Source: Verrucomicrobiota bacterium (GTDB lineage Bacteria > Verrucomicrobiota > Verrucomicrobiia > Limisphaerales > UBA9464). From it: a stretch of 45,051 bases of DNA. Positions 32,031-40,081 of the stretch are shown piece by piece (the stretch's first letter is position 1; every line of letters begins with the position of its first letter). Both the position numbers and the translations under genes were made by a program. Under the pieces are notes generated by a model. The model ran no database searches and had not been told where the DNA came from. It saw only the letters and a program-made list of their open reading frames with translations. The stretch spans positions 1-45,051 of the forward strand of contig JANYDN010000169.1 of assembly GCA_025363585.1 (NCBI GenBank), given 5' to 3'.

Positions 32031-32247
32031 AGGAATGCCGTTCTGACGTTGATGTCGGTGGATGCGCCGAGCCTACGCCGGGCGAAATCGGGGTCAACGC
32101 ACGAATGGGGAACGCGGAAGGGATTCGGGTCGCGGAAGTGACTCTCGCCGCCAACGAGTCGTTGTTCCCGGATGTTGTTTGGCAGGCGCGGTTCCGACGG
32201 GCAGTTTTGTCGGGACGCGGCGAGTGCCGCCCGACGCCCGCGACGCG

Positions 32248-34119
32248 ATGGCCCACCATTCACACGCATTCTCGGATCCCTCGTTCAAAGTACGCAAACG
32301 AACGACCTGGGAAGTCGCGTCGCGCGTGCTGCTTTACCTGCGTCCGTACCCTTGGATGGCGGGCGGGACGATCCTGTGCGCGTTGGTGTCGCAGTTGGCG
32401 GGGTTCGCGTATCCGAAACTCACCCAGTACGTGATCGACGAGGTTTTCCTGGCGGGCCGCGGCGATCGTCTGGCGTGGGCGGTCGGGGGGTTGTTGGCGG
32501 CGTATTTGGTGCGGGACGGGTTGTCGGGCCTGCGGATCCTGCTGAACAACTCGTTCGAGCAGGCGGTGGTGCTGGACATGCGCCGCGACGTGTACGCGCG
32601 GATGCAGCGGTTGCCGGCGGCGTGGTTCGACCAGAGGGCGACGGGCGACCTGATGACGCGCGTGATCGAGGACGTGAACGTGATGGAGCGGTTGGTGATC
32701 GACGGCACCGAACAGGGCGTCGTTTCGTTGGTGGGCGTGGCGGGGGTGATGGTGTTCATGTTCCTTGCGAGCGCGAAGCTGGCGTGCGTGGCGATCGCCC
32801 CGCTGCCGGTGTTGATCGTCGGCGCGTGGTGGTACACGAAGACGGCCGGGGACCGGTACCGGGCGAGGTCGCGCGCCAACAGCGCGATGAACGCGTTGCT
32901 GACGGACAACCTGCAGGGCGTGCGGCAGGTGAAGAGTTTCGGACGGGAAGCGCACGAGGACGGGCGCTTCCGTGGCCGGGCGGAGGCGTTGCGGGACGGC
33001 ACGCTGGCGGTGATGCGGGCATGGGCGTGCTACAATCCGGCGATGACGTTCGTGGGCGCGGTGGGCACCGTGGCGGTGCTGTGGATTGGGGCGCGCGAGG
33101 TGCTTGCGGGCCGGATGAGCCAAGGGCAGTTGGTGGGCTTCCTGTTGTTTCTCGGGATGTTTTACCAACCGGTCTCGCAACTCCGCGGCCTCAACCAAAT
33201 GGCGCAATCGGCGCGGGCCGCGGGCGAGCGGGTGTTCGACATCCTCGACGCCACCGCGGAGGCGGTGGATGGCGGTCCGTGGACATGGCGGGCGCGCGGC
33301 GAGGTCCGGTTCGAGTCGGTGTCGGCCGGATACGAGGGAAAAGGGGTGCTGCACGACGTGGGTCTCGTGGCCGAACCGGGACAGATGATCGCGTTGGTGG
33401 GCCCGACCGGCGCGGGAAAATCGACGTTGGTCAACCTGTTGCCGCGATTCCACGAGGTGACGGCGGGGCGGATCCTCGTCGATGGGCGGGATACGGCATC
33501 GATGGCGCTGGGCGAATTGCGCCGGCAGATCGCGGTGGTCAGCCAGGAGCCGTTCCTGTTCAACGGAACGGTCCGCGAGAACCTGATGTACGGACGATTG
33601 GACGCATCGGACGCGGAGATGGAAGCGGCGGCGCGGGCGGCCAACTGCGACGAATTCATCCGCAAGCTGGCGAACGGCTACGACACGCGGGTGGGCGAGC
33701 GCGGGGTGCGCCTGAGCGTCGGGGAACGCCAGCGGATCAGCATCGCGCGGGCGTTGTTGAAGGACGCGCCGATCCTGATCCTGGACGAGGCGACGGCGAG
33801 CGTGGACACGGCGACGGAGCGGTTGATCCAAGAGGCGTTGGAAAGGCTGTTTTCGAGCCGTACCAGCTTCGTGATCGCGCACCGCCTGAGCACGGTGCGC
33901 CGGGCGGACCGGATCCTGGTGTTGCGGGCGGGCCGGATCGAGGAGGCGGGCCGGCACGGGGAGTTGGTGGCGGCGGGCGGTTTGTACGAGCGATTGGTGC
34001 GGGCCCAAGCGGCGGGGGAAAGACCGGAAGATGTTCCGGCGGGCGGGGTTGGTGAAAAAAGAATGGAAGATCACGTGGCGGAGGCATTTATGTTTGACAG
34101 TCGCCCCCCCTCTCTCTAG
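32248..34119 (+). CDS. MsbA-like ABC exporter (fused membrane and ATPase domains)
   Basis: A 623-residue half-transporter of the lipid A/multidrug exporter type. The transmembrane domain (about 25-320) has six predicted helices and the family segment ATGDLMTRVIEDVNVMERL. The nucleotide-binding domain (about 350-590) has Walker A GPTGAGKST (385-393), a signature LSVGE (489-493) with Val in place of the usual first Gly, Walker B ILILDEATASVD, and the switch HRLSTVRRAD. It would work as a homodimer, with lipid-linked glycans or lipid A as likely cargo given the exopolysaccharide genes downstream. The last codons contain the C7 tract and the stop TAG also forms the -10 element of the next promoter. 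Confidence 0.9.
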   Translation: MAHHSHAFSDPSFKVRKRTTWEVASRVLLYLRPYPWMAGGTILCALVSQLAGFAYPKLTQYVIDEVFLAGRGDRLAWAVGGLLAAYLVRDGLSGLRILLNNSFEQAVVLDMRRDVYARMQRLPAAWFDQRATGDLMTRVIEDVNVMERLVIDGTEQGVVSLVGVAGVMVFMFLASAKLACVAIAPLPVLIVGAWWYTKTAGDRYRARSRANSAMNALLTDNLQGVRQVKSFGREAHEDGRFRGRAEALRDGTLAVMRAWACYNPAMTFVGAVGTVAVLWIGAREVLAGRMSQGQLVGFLLFLGMFYQPVSQLRGLNQMAQSARAAGERVFDILDATAEAVDGGPWTWRARGEVRFESVSAGYEGKGVLHDVGLVAEPGQMIALVGPTGAGKSTLVNLLPRFHEVTAGRILVDGRDTASMALGELRRQIAVVSQEPFLFNGTVRENLMYGRLDASDAEMEAAARAANCDEFIRKLANGYDTRVGERGVRLSVGERQRISIARALLKDAPILILDEATASVDTATERLIQEALERLFSSRTSFVIAHRLSTVRRADRILVLRAGRIEEAGRHGELVAAGGLYERLVRAQAAGERPEDVPAGGVGEKRMEDHVAEAFMFDSRPPSL

Positions 34120-34122
34120 AAC
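34094..34122 (+). promoter_or_regulatory. Sigma-70-type promoter of the exopolysaccharide genes, with C7 tract in the spacer
   Basis: TTGACA (34094-34099), a 17-base spacer and TAGAAC (34117-34122). The spacer contains seven consecutive C residues (34104-34110) followed by TCTCTC. The promoter overlaps the end of the ABC exporter gene. The roughly 50-base leader before the porin start can fold (CCGCC/GGCGG). Confidence 0.65.
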
Positions 34123-34178
34123 GCCACAGCTAATCTCCATCCGCCTCGGTTGGCGGCCGAAGAAAAAAGATTTTCCGT

Positions 34179-35438
34179 ATGAAGAAGCCCTTCAAAGCAT
34201 CTAGCCTGGCAACCGCGGGAGCCGCCCTCCTCTCCACTGTGTCGGCAATGGCCGCCGACGGTTCTAAAATCTGGACGTTGAGTGCCGGCGTGCGCGGGTT
34301 TTACGACGACAACATCTACACGGCGAACAACAAGGCCGACGTGGATGGCGACGGCATCGCCGACAAGCGCAAGTTCCACAGCTTCGGTTTCGAGGTCACG
34401 CCGGGCGTTCGGTTCAACATTCCCCTCGAGAGCTCGACGTTGTCGGCGGGATACACCTACGGTCTTCGTTACTACGAGAACCGCCCTGGCAAGAAGTACG
34501 ACCAGTTCCATCTGGCCGACGTCTCCTTCAGCCATGCGTTCAGCCCGCGGTACAAGCTGATGGTGTTCGACAATTTCGCGGCGGCGCAGGAGCCCGAGCA
34601 GTTCGCGCCGGTGACCGGTTCCACGACCCTTCCGCAGACGGTGCGCGCCGAGGGCAACAACATCCGCAATTCGGCGGGTCTGGACTTCACGGTCCAATTG
34701 TCGCCTTTGTGGAGCGCGGTCGCGGGATACCGCAACAACTACTACAGCTACGATTTCGCCGGGTTCAGCCAAGTGCTGGACCGAATGGAGAATCTGCCGT
34801 CGCTCGGTCTTCGCTACCAGTTGGCGCCGAAAACCGTCGTTTCCGGCAACTACCAGTACGGCGACGTGAACTACCGCAAGGCCGATTACCGCGACAACCG
34901 GTCGCACTACATCTTCGCCGGCCTCGACCATTCGTTCAATTCGCAGTTGGTCGCCTCGATCCGCGCGGGCGTTCAGCTCGTCAATTGGTACCATGATCCG
35001 GCCGGGACCCGCAGCGACGGGACGAATCCGTTCATCGACGCGAACATCACCTATTCGTACACCACCGGCAGCAGCCTGCAGGTGGGCGTGCGCCACGCGC
35101 GCAATGCGACGGATTTGGATGCGTCCTCGGTGACGAGCTCGGTGCTCGACCAGCAATCCACCTTGGTCTACGGGTCGATCAACCACCAGATCACCGGAAA
35201 GCTGCGCGGCAGCCTCATCGCCCAGTACCAGAACTCGGAGTTCGTCGGCGTGGTGAAGAACAACGCGCTCGACGGCCAGAACGAGAATTATCTCTCGTTC
35301 GGCGTGACGATGAATTACCGCATCAACAACTACCTGTCCGCCGAGGCCGCGTACTACTACGACCGGTTGTCGTCCGACATTAATTTCCGAGACTATACTC
35401 GGAACCGGGTGTTTGTCGGTATCCGCGCGACGTATTGA
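34179..35438 (+). CDS. Outer-membrane beta-barrel protein of an exopolysaccharide locus
   Basis: A 419-residue outer-membrane protein. A Sec signal (1-25, ending VSAMA-AD) precedes alternating beta-strand sequence rich in Tyr and aromatic girdle residues (YSYDFAGF, NYQYGDVNYRKADYRDNRSHYIFAGLDHSF) and ending in a Phe/Tyr-type C-terminal strand (RVFVGIRATY), as expected for Bam-inserted barrels. It resembles the putative beta-barrel porin 2 group often found beside Wza/Wzc-type genes. It is the first gene of the export set 34179-38778 and likely helps outer-membrane passage or surface anchoring of the polysaccharide. A terminator follows. Confidence 0.83.
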   Translation: MKKPFKASSLATAGAALLSTVSAMAADGSKIWTLSAGVRGFYDDNIYTANNKADVDGDGIADKRKFHSFGFEVTPGVRFNIPLESSTLSAGYTYGLRYYENRPGKKYDQFHLADVSFSHAFSPRYKLMVFDNFAAAQEPEQFAPVTGSTTLPQTVRAEGNNIRNSAGLDFTVQLSPLWSAVAGYRNNYYSYDFAGFSQVLDRMENLPSLGLRYQLAPKTVVSGNYQYGDVNYRKADYRDNRSHYIFAGLDHSFNSQLVASIRAGVQLVNWYHDPAGTRSDGTNPFIDANITYSYTTGSSLQVGVRHARNATDLDASSVTSSVLDQQSTLVYGSINHQITGKLRGSLIAQYQNSEFVGVVKNNALDGQNENYLSFGVTMNYRINNYLSAEAAYYYDRLSSDINFRDYTRNRVFVGIRATY

Positions 35439-35472
35439 GCGGGGCCAATCCGGGCGGGGTTTCAGTTTTTGC

Positions 35473-35506
35473 GGGAGGCTGGAATCGTTTTCAGCCTCCC
35501 TTTTTT
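35473..35506 (+). terminator. Intrinsic terminator between porin and tyrosine-kinase genes
   Basis: A perfect 9-bp stem (GGGAGGCTG at 35473-35481 with 35492-35500) and a 10-base loop are followed by six T residues (35501-35506). It ends only seven bases before the next start codon, so it could act as an attenuator. Confidence 0.88.
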
Positions 35507-35513
35507 GTATCGA

Positions 35514-37712
35514 ATGGAAGCGACAAAGACGCAGTCATCCGGCGGATCCTCCACGGATAGCAAACTGCATTTCCTCGACTATTGGCGGATCCTTCGCCTC
35601 AGGAAGGCGATCATCCTGACGGTGTTCCTCCTCGTGGTGGGCACCGTCGCGGTGGTCACCCACTTCCTCACGCCGCTCTACATGAGCACCGTGGGAGTGA
35701 AGGTCGAGAAGGACACTCCGGACATCGATCGGTTTCTGGCTGCTCCGACGCAGTCGGGATTCGACCCGTATTTCTTCAACACGGAATTCGAGGTCCTCAA
35801 GTCGCGCCGCATCATTGATCGCGTCGTCGAGAAGCTGCGTTTGTCGAAGGTCTATGCCGACCGCGCGAAGGTTCCCGAGCTGAGCGTCCAGCAGACCTAC
35901 GATTTCGTTTACCGCGCCGTCGAGGTGAAGCAGCGGCGCAATACCTCGATCATCGAGATCAGCGCGTACGACCAGGATCCCGCGCTGGCCGCGGACATCG
36001 CCAATCGCATCGAGGAAGTCTACGAGCAGGAACGCGATCGCGAGCGCGCGGAACGTCACGTTCGTGGCTTGACGACGTATTCCAACCAGTTGGTCAACCT
36101 CGACGATCAGGTCCGGACCGCGCAGACGAACGTGGACCAGTTGCGCCTGAAGCTTCGAGTCCCCGATGCCGCCGACAACGCGAACGTCGTCAACCTGAAC
36201 ACCGCGACGATGGCGCGCCTTGAGGCGAGCCGGACGGAATTGCGCACGGTGGCCGCGTCGCTCGACCAGTTGCTCGCCGAGGTGACCAGCAAGAAGGACG
36301 ACGAGCTCCGTCATTTCCTGTCGGTCGCGCGTTCAACCCAAGAGCTGACATCGCTGATCACGAGCCTCAATCTGGCGAAGCAACGGCAGCGTGGGATGAA
36401 TCCCGATTTCGGACCCGAACATCCCGAAACCAAACGCATCATCGGTTTGATCTCCGAGATCAACGACCAGATCGACCAACAGGTCAAAGCCATCGTCGAG
36501 GGCGTCATCACGCAGGTGAGGATGAACCGGGCGGCCACGGCGGATCTCGAGAAGCAATACCAAGCCGCGGTGCAAAAGGGCGCCGAGGACAGCCAAAGTT
36601 TCGCGCCGTATGCCAAGGCCAAGCGCGATCTTGATGCGAGCCTCCAAGTGCGCCAGGCGATGCGTCTCCAGTTGAACCAGGAGATGATCAACGGGGAGAT
36701 CGGCACGAAATCCAGCGTGCAGGTCATCGACCGCGCGCTCCAGGGACTTGCGCCGGTCCGTCCCAATAAACCGCTGTTCATCGCGGCCGGCGCGATCTTC
36801 GGCCTGTTGCTGGGCGTTGGCCTCGCGTTCTTCATCGAGTACATCGACACCAGCGTGAAGACGATCGACGACGTCGAGCAGTCGCTCGGCTCTCCGGTGC
36901 TGGGCGTCATCCCGCAAAACGTCGGGGCGTTGATCAACGAGGGTGCCGACAGTCCGCACGCGGAAGCTTACCGCGTGCTACGCACCAACATCCTCTTTTC
37001 CCGCAAGGACCCGGGTTGCCGCACGATGACCGTCGTGTCCGGCGGCGCCGGCGAGGGCAAGTCGACGACGATCTTCAATCTCGCGACCATCTTCGCGCAG
37101 CAGGGCAGCCGGGTATTGATCGTGGACTCCGACCTCCGTCGCCCGAGCCTTCACAAGATCCTCAACGTCTCGAACACGATCGGCCTGACGAACTACCTCC
37201 TGCGCCAGATGAAACTGGAGGAAGTCGTCCAGACCACGCCGCAACCGGGACTGGATTTCCTGCCCAGCGGCAAGCTGCCGAGCAGTTCGGTCGGCATCCT
37301 CAATTCCGTCCAGATGAAGGAATTCGTCGAGGAAGTGAAGAACCGCTACGACTTCGTCTTCTTCGATTCGCCGCCGATCATGGGCGTTTCCGACGCCTCG
37401 ATCCTCGTCAACGAGGTCGAGATGGCGGTCTTGGTCGTGCAGTACCGCAAGTACCCGCAGCAAATGACGCTGCGCGCGAAGCAGATGGTCGAGAAGATCG
37501 GTGGTCCGGGTCGCCTGCTCGGCGTGGTGTTGAACAACATCAACATCTCGCAGGACAGCTACTACTACTACTACAGCGGCTACTACTACGACTACTACTC
37601 GAAGAGCGAGGACAGCAAACCGGACGGCGAGAAGAAGAAGAAATCGCGCTCCGGAAAAGGTGGCCCGCCTCCGGGCGACGGAAAGTCGGCGGAAGTGAAC
37701 CCGAAGTATTGA
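35514..37712 (+). CDS. Wzc-like polysaccharide co-polymerase and tyrosine autokinase (BY-kinase)
   Basis: A 732-residue inner-membrane protein that sets chain length and controls polymerisation/export in Wzy-type pathways. The Wzz domain lies between TM1 (about 31-52) and TM2 (about 420-444), with a coiled-coil periplasmic part. The cytoplasmic kinase (about 480-680) has Walker A SGGAGEGKSTT (509-519), Walker A-prime VLIVDSDLRRP and Walker B FVFFDSPPI. A Tyr-rich C-terminal tail (683-696, ten Tyr in 14 residues) is the likely autophosphorylation cluster, followed by a Lys-rich end. ATG 35514 is used; it has no ribosome binding site because the terminator occupies that space, and the frame is open to a TTG at 35469. 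Confidence 0.93.
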   Translation: MEATKTQSSGGSSTDSKLHFLDYWRILRLRKAIILTVFLLVVGTVAVVTHFLTPLYMSTVGVKVEKDTPDIDRFLAAPTQSGFDPYFFNTEFEVLKSRRIIDRVVEKLRLSKVYADRAKVPELSVQQTYDFVYRAVEVKQRRNTSIIEISAYDQDPALAADIANRIEEVYEQERDRERAERHVRGLTTYSNQLVNLDDQVRTAQTNVDQLRLKLRVPDAADNANVVNLNTATMARLEASRTELRTVAASLDQLLAEVTSKKDDELRHFLSVARSTQELTSLITSLNLAKQRQRGMNPDFGPEHPETKRIIGLISEINDQIDQQVKAIVEGVITQVRMNRAATADLEKQYQAAVQKGAEDSQSFAPYAKAKRDLDASLQVRQAMRLQLNQEMINGEIGTKSSVQVIDRALQGLAPVRPNKPLFIAAGAIFGLLLGVGLAFFIEYIDTSVKTIDDVEQSLGSPVLGVIPQNVGALINEGADSPHAEAYRVLRTNILFSRKDPGCRTMTVVSGGAGEGKSTTIFNLATIFAQQGSRVLIVDSDLRRPSLHKILNVSNTIGLTNYLLRQMKLEEVVQTTPQPGLDFLPSGKLPSSSVGILNSVQMKEFVEEVKNRYDFVFFDSPPIMGVSDASILVNEVEMAVLVVQYRKYPQQMTLRAKQMVEKIGGPGRLLGVVLNNINISQDSYYYYYSGYYYDYYSKSEDSKPDGEKKKKSRSGKGGPPPGDGKSAEVNPKY

Positions 37713-37750
37713 ACGGTCGCCGAATGGTTCCGATCCATCGTTGTATTCCC

Positions 37751-38389
37751 ATGATATCCCGTTTGCCCCGATTTTTGGCGGCTTTCACTGCGTTGTTCCT
37801 TTGGGCAGCCTCTCTCGGCTGCGCCGTGGAACCCATCAAGCCGCAGGCTCCAGCGGCTTCCTCGACTGCCACAAACAAGGCGTCTGCCTCCACGACCGAG
37901 GCGCCCGGGAACGACATCCTGAACGTCGGTGATCGTGTGAAAGTCGTTTTCACCGACACTCCGACCACGATCGCGCCCCTCGAGATGCAGATCCCCGATG
38001 GCGGCGAACTGACCCTGCACCTCGGGTACAAGTTCATGTTCAAGGGCAAGCGTCGCGATAGCCTCGAACAGGAGATCCGCGACTTTTACCTCGACAAGCA
38101 ACTTTACAAAATCATCAACGTCACCATCGAGGTTCCGGCTCGCCCGATCTCCGTGGGCGGCGAAGTCCGGTCGCCCGGTACCTACCCGCACAGCGGACAG
38201 ATGACCGTGTTGAAGGCCATCGACATGGCGGGCGGGTTCACCGAGTTCGCGAACAAGAAGAAGGTCACGATCATCCGTGGTGGCAAAACCACCTTCGTCG
38301 ATTGCAAGAAGGCGCTCGACGATCCGGAGAAGTACGACAAGCCGATCTTCCCCGGCGACAAGGTCAACGTCCGTCGCGCGATCTGGTGA
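37751..38389 (+). CDS. Wza-like polysaccharide export lipoprotein
   Basis: A 212-residue exported protein. A lipoprotein signal (MISRLPRFLAAFTALFLWAASLGC) places the acylated Cys near residue 24. A Poly_export domain (about 60-140: NDILNVGDRVKVVFTD ... IPDGGELTLHLG) is followed by an SLBB-type domain (PISVGGEVRSPGTYPHSGQMTVLKAIDMAGGFTEFANKKKVTIIRGG). It would form or contribute to the periplasmic/outer-membrane export channel that works with the Wzc-like kinase just upstream. It is shorter than E. coli Wza and lacks the C-terminal amphipathic barrel helix, as in many non-enteric relatives, so the porin at 34179 may supply the outer-membrane passage. ATG 37724 is an alternative start. Confidence 0.88.
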   Translation: MISRLPRFLAAFTALFLWAASLGCAVEPIKPQAPAASSTATNKASASTTEAPGNDILNVGDRVKVVFTDTPTTIAPLEMQIPDGGELTLHLGYKFMFKGKRRDSLEQEIRDFYLDKQLYKIINVTIEVPARPISVGGEVRSPGTYPHSGQMTVLKAIDMAGGFTEFANKKKVTIIRGGKTTFVDCKKALDDPEKYDKPIFPGDKVNVRRAIW

Positions 38390-38778
38390 TGATCGAACTC
38401 GCGGTGCTGGCGGGACCGGATTCCGGGAAGACTTTCCGGCCGGCCGTCGGTTCCGTGAGCGTGGGCAGGGGTACCACGATGACCGTGCGCCTTTCGGGAG
38501 CCGGTGTTTGGGACCATCATTTCGACGTGGTCCCGTCTCCGGACGGCCGCTTTGAACTGATGGCGACGGAGGGAACGAAGGTCACCATCGACGACGGATA
38601 CGTTGATCGCTGCCCGCTTCGCAACGGAACCATCATTGGCTGCGGTGCCGTTCGCCTCCGCTTCGGTTTGGTCCCCCCGATCCAGCGTCCCTTGGAAATC
38701 CGCGAGCGTATTTTCTGGCTGGGATTTTTCGCGATCATCGCCGCCGAAATCGCCGTGCTCGCTTGGGTCGGGCAGTAA
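38389..38778 (+). CDS. FHA-like protein with C-terminal membrane helix
   Basis: A 129-residue protein whose first 95 residues look like a forkhead-associated (FHA) beta-sandwich: ELAVLAGPDSGKTFRPAVGSVSVGRG, a strand with VWDHHFDVVPSPDGRFELMA, and CPLRNGTIIGCGAVRLRFG. FHA domains bind phosphothreonine, but here the usual SxxH and N-G-T elements are only partly kept, so binding is uncertain. One membrane helix follows (about 107-126, FWLGFFAIIAAEIAVLAWVG). The start overlaps the stop of the Wza-like gene (TGATG), so it is translationally coupled and belongs to the export unit, probably sensing or tethering the kinase. Confidence 0.68.
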   Translation: MIELAVLAGPDSGKTFRPAVGSVSVGRGTTMTVRLSGAGVWDHHFDVVPSPDGRFELMATEGTKVTIDDGYVDRCPLRNGTIIGCGAVRLRFGLVPPIQRPLEIRERIFWLGFFAIIAAEIAVLAWVGQ

Positions 38779-38800
38779 ACGGATCCCTCGGGAGGATTCC

Positions 38801-38828
38801 ACAAAAGGGCACGAAGGAAACGAAGGGG
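38801..38828. repeat. 9-bp-period repeat array
   Basis: ACAAAAGG followed by GCACGAAGG and AAACGAAGG. Same family as the arms at 3921-3955 and 4078-4111. Confidence 0.7.
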
Positions 38829-38834
38829 CTGGGT

Positions 38835-38886
38835 CGCCCGCGTCACCGCGGCCGCCTTCCCGTGGCCGCCGTCGTGAGACGGTGGA
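38835..38886. repeat. Type D and D-prime hairpins
   Basis: A D-like hairpin in minus orientation (near 38838-38855, CCGCG/CGCGG around GTGA on that strand) is followed by a D-prime hairpin (38862-38886) with stem CCGCCGTC/GACGGTGG and loop GTGA. Confidence 0.75.
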
Positions 38887-38918
38887 CCAAGACAATCCCT
38901 CGTGCCGACGACTGGCGG

Positions 38919-38967
38919 ACTGACCACTGACCACTGACCACTGAATACTGAATACTGAATACTGATC
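38919..38967. repeat. Heptamer tandem array, ACTGACC/ACTGAAT
   Basis: Seven units: ACTGACC three times, ACTGAAT three times, ACTGATC. This is the reverse-complement register of the TGTTCAG arrays. It lies between two convergent genes. Confidence 0.9.
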
Positions 38968-38971
38968 CCTG

Positions 38972-40081
38972 TCAGCCGCCTTTCCCCCCGCGTTCGGCCA
39001 CGGCACGCACCAAGTCGAGCCACTGCTGGCTGAGCACGTCGTAGGAACACTGCGTCGCGGCCAAAACGGGCAGGCTTTCTCGGATGGATAGCCGCGCCGG
39101 ATCCAGCGCCAAGTCGCGAATCCTTGCCGCCAATCTCTCCGGGTAGGCCGGATCCACTTCGCCCTCGTAGTCGACCAACATTTCCGGCGGCAACAACAGC
39201 TCCGCCTCGCCCACGCGGCTGGCGAGGATGAAGCGGCTTGCCGCCATGTATTCCGGGACCTTGCCGGTCGTCCGTACCCGTCCGGGCAGGTTGTTTGTCT
39301 GCGTCGACAACGCGACGTCGAACAACCGGAGGTAGGTCGGGACTTCCGCGTACGGGATCCGTCCGGTGAAGACCAATCGGTCGGTCACGCCCAAACGGCG
39401 TGCCTCGCCGTCGAGCCATTCGCGGCCGTTGCCATCGCCGATCACCACCGCGGTCACCGGCAGGTCCGCGAGACGTGGCAAGGCGCGGACCAAATCCCAT
39501 CCATAGCAAATCCCCAGCCGCGGACTGAACACCAGCGATCCCATCAAGCCGACGACGAATCGCCCTTCGAGCCCGAGCTTGCGACGCAGCGCGTCCACCG
39601 CGCCTTCGGGCACGTCCTGCTGCTCCGCGTATCCGTCGCGGATCAGGGTCGCGGGAAGACCGCGTCGTTCCAGGTGCTCGCGATGCCGGGTGCCGCGCAC
39701 GACGATCATCGCGGCGTTGTTCCAGGCGGTGCCCTCGGTGGCCGCGAGGATCGGCAACCGCCAACCGGCACCGATGCCCGAGCGTCTGGCCATCTCGAGG
39801 ATGACGTCGCCGGTATCGAGGATGTACGGAAGCCGGTGGACGCGGCGCCACCATGCCGCCAGCGGCGCCCCGGGCAACGCGGTGTTGAGGACATAGAGGA
39901 CGTCGGGACGTTCGTCGCGCAGGGCGGCGTGCCAGCGACGCGCGGTGGCAAATCGCCCGCCTTCCCGGTAAAGCACGCGCAGGTGGGTGGCCGGGAGACG
40001 CCGGGAAAGACCGGCGGCCCGGACGGCCTCGATGCTTTGCGGTCCCCCGTGGACCAGAACGGTGACCTTGGGAAGCTTCAC
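38972..40081 (-). CDS. Glycosyltransferase, GT4/GT-B type
   Basis: A 369-residue GT-B glycosyltransferase. The N-terminal domain starts KVTVLVHGGPQSIEAVRAAGLSRRL and includes ERPDVLYVLNTALPGAPLA. The C-terminal nucleotide-sugar domain holds FVVGLMGSLVFSPRLG, VVIGDGNGREWLDGEARRLGVTDRLVFTGRIPYAEVPTYLRLFDVALSTQ and the KVPEYMAASRFILAS region, equivalent to the GT4 E-x7-E area. No signal or membrane segment is present, so it acts in the cytoplasm, likely adding a sugar to the exopolysaccharide repeat unit. The GTG start overlaps the stop of the upstream glycosyltransferase gene (GTGA). Confidence 0.85.
   Translation of the reverse strand: MKLPKVTVLVHGGPQSIEAVRAAGLSRRLPATHLRVLYREGGRFATARRWHAALRDERPDVLYVLNTALPGAPLAAWWRRVHRLPYILDTGDVILEMARRSGIGAGWRLPILAATEGTAWNNAAMIVVRGTRHREHLERRGLPATLIRDGYAEQQDVPEGAVDALRRKLGLEGRFVVGLMGSLVFSPRLGICYGWDLVRALPRLADLPVTAVVIGDGNGREWLDGEARRLGVTDRLVFTGRIPYAEVPTYLRLFDVALSTQTNNLPGRVRTTGKVPEYMAASRFILASRVGEAELLLPPEMLVDYEGEVDPAYPERLAARIRDLALDPARLSIRESLPVLAATQCSYDVLSQQWLDLVRAVAERGGKGG

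Noticed and set aside
38301-38388. Upstream extension of the FHA-like protein (start at 38302).
   Set aside because: It would lie inside the Wza-like gene in another frame; the TGATG overlap at 38387-38391 gives a standard coupled start.
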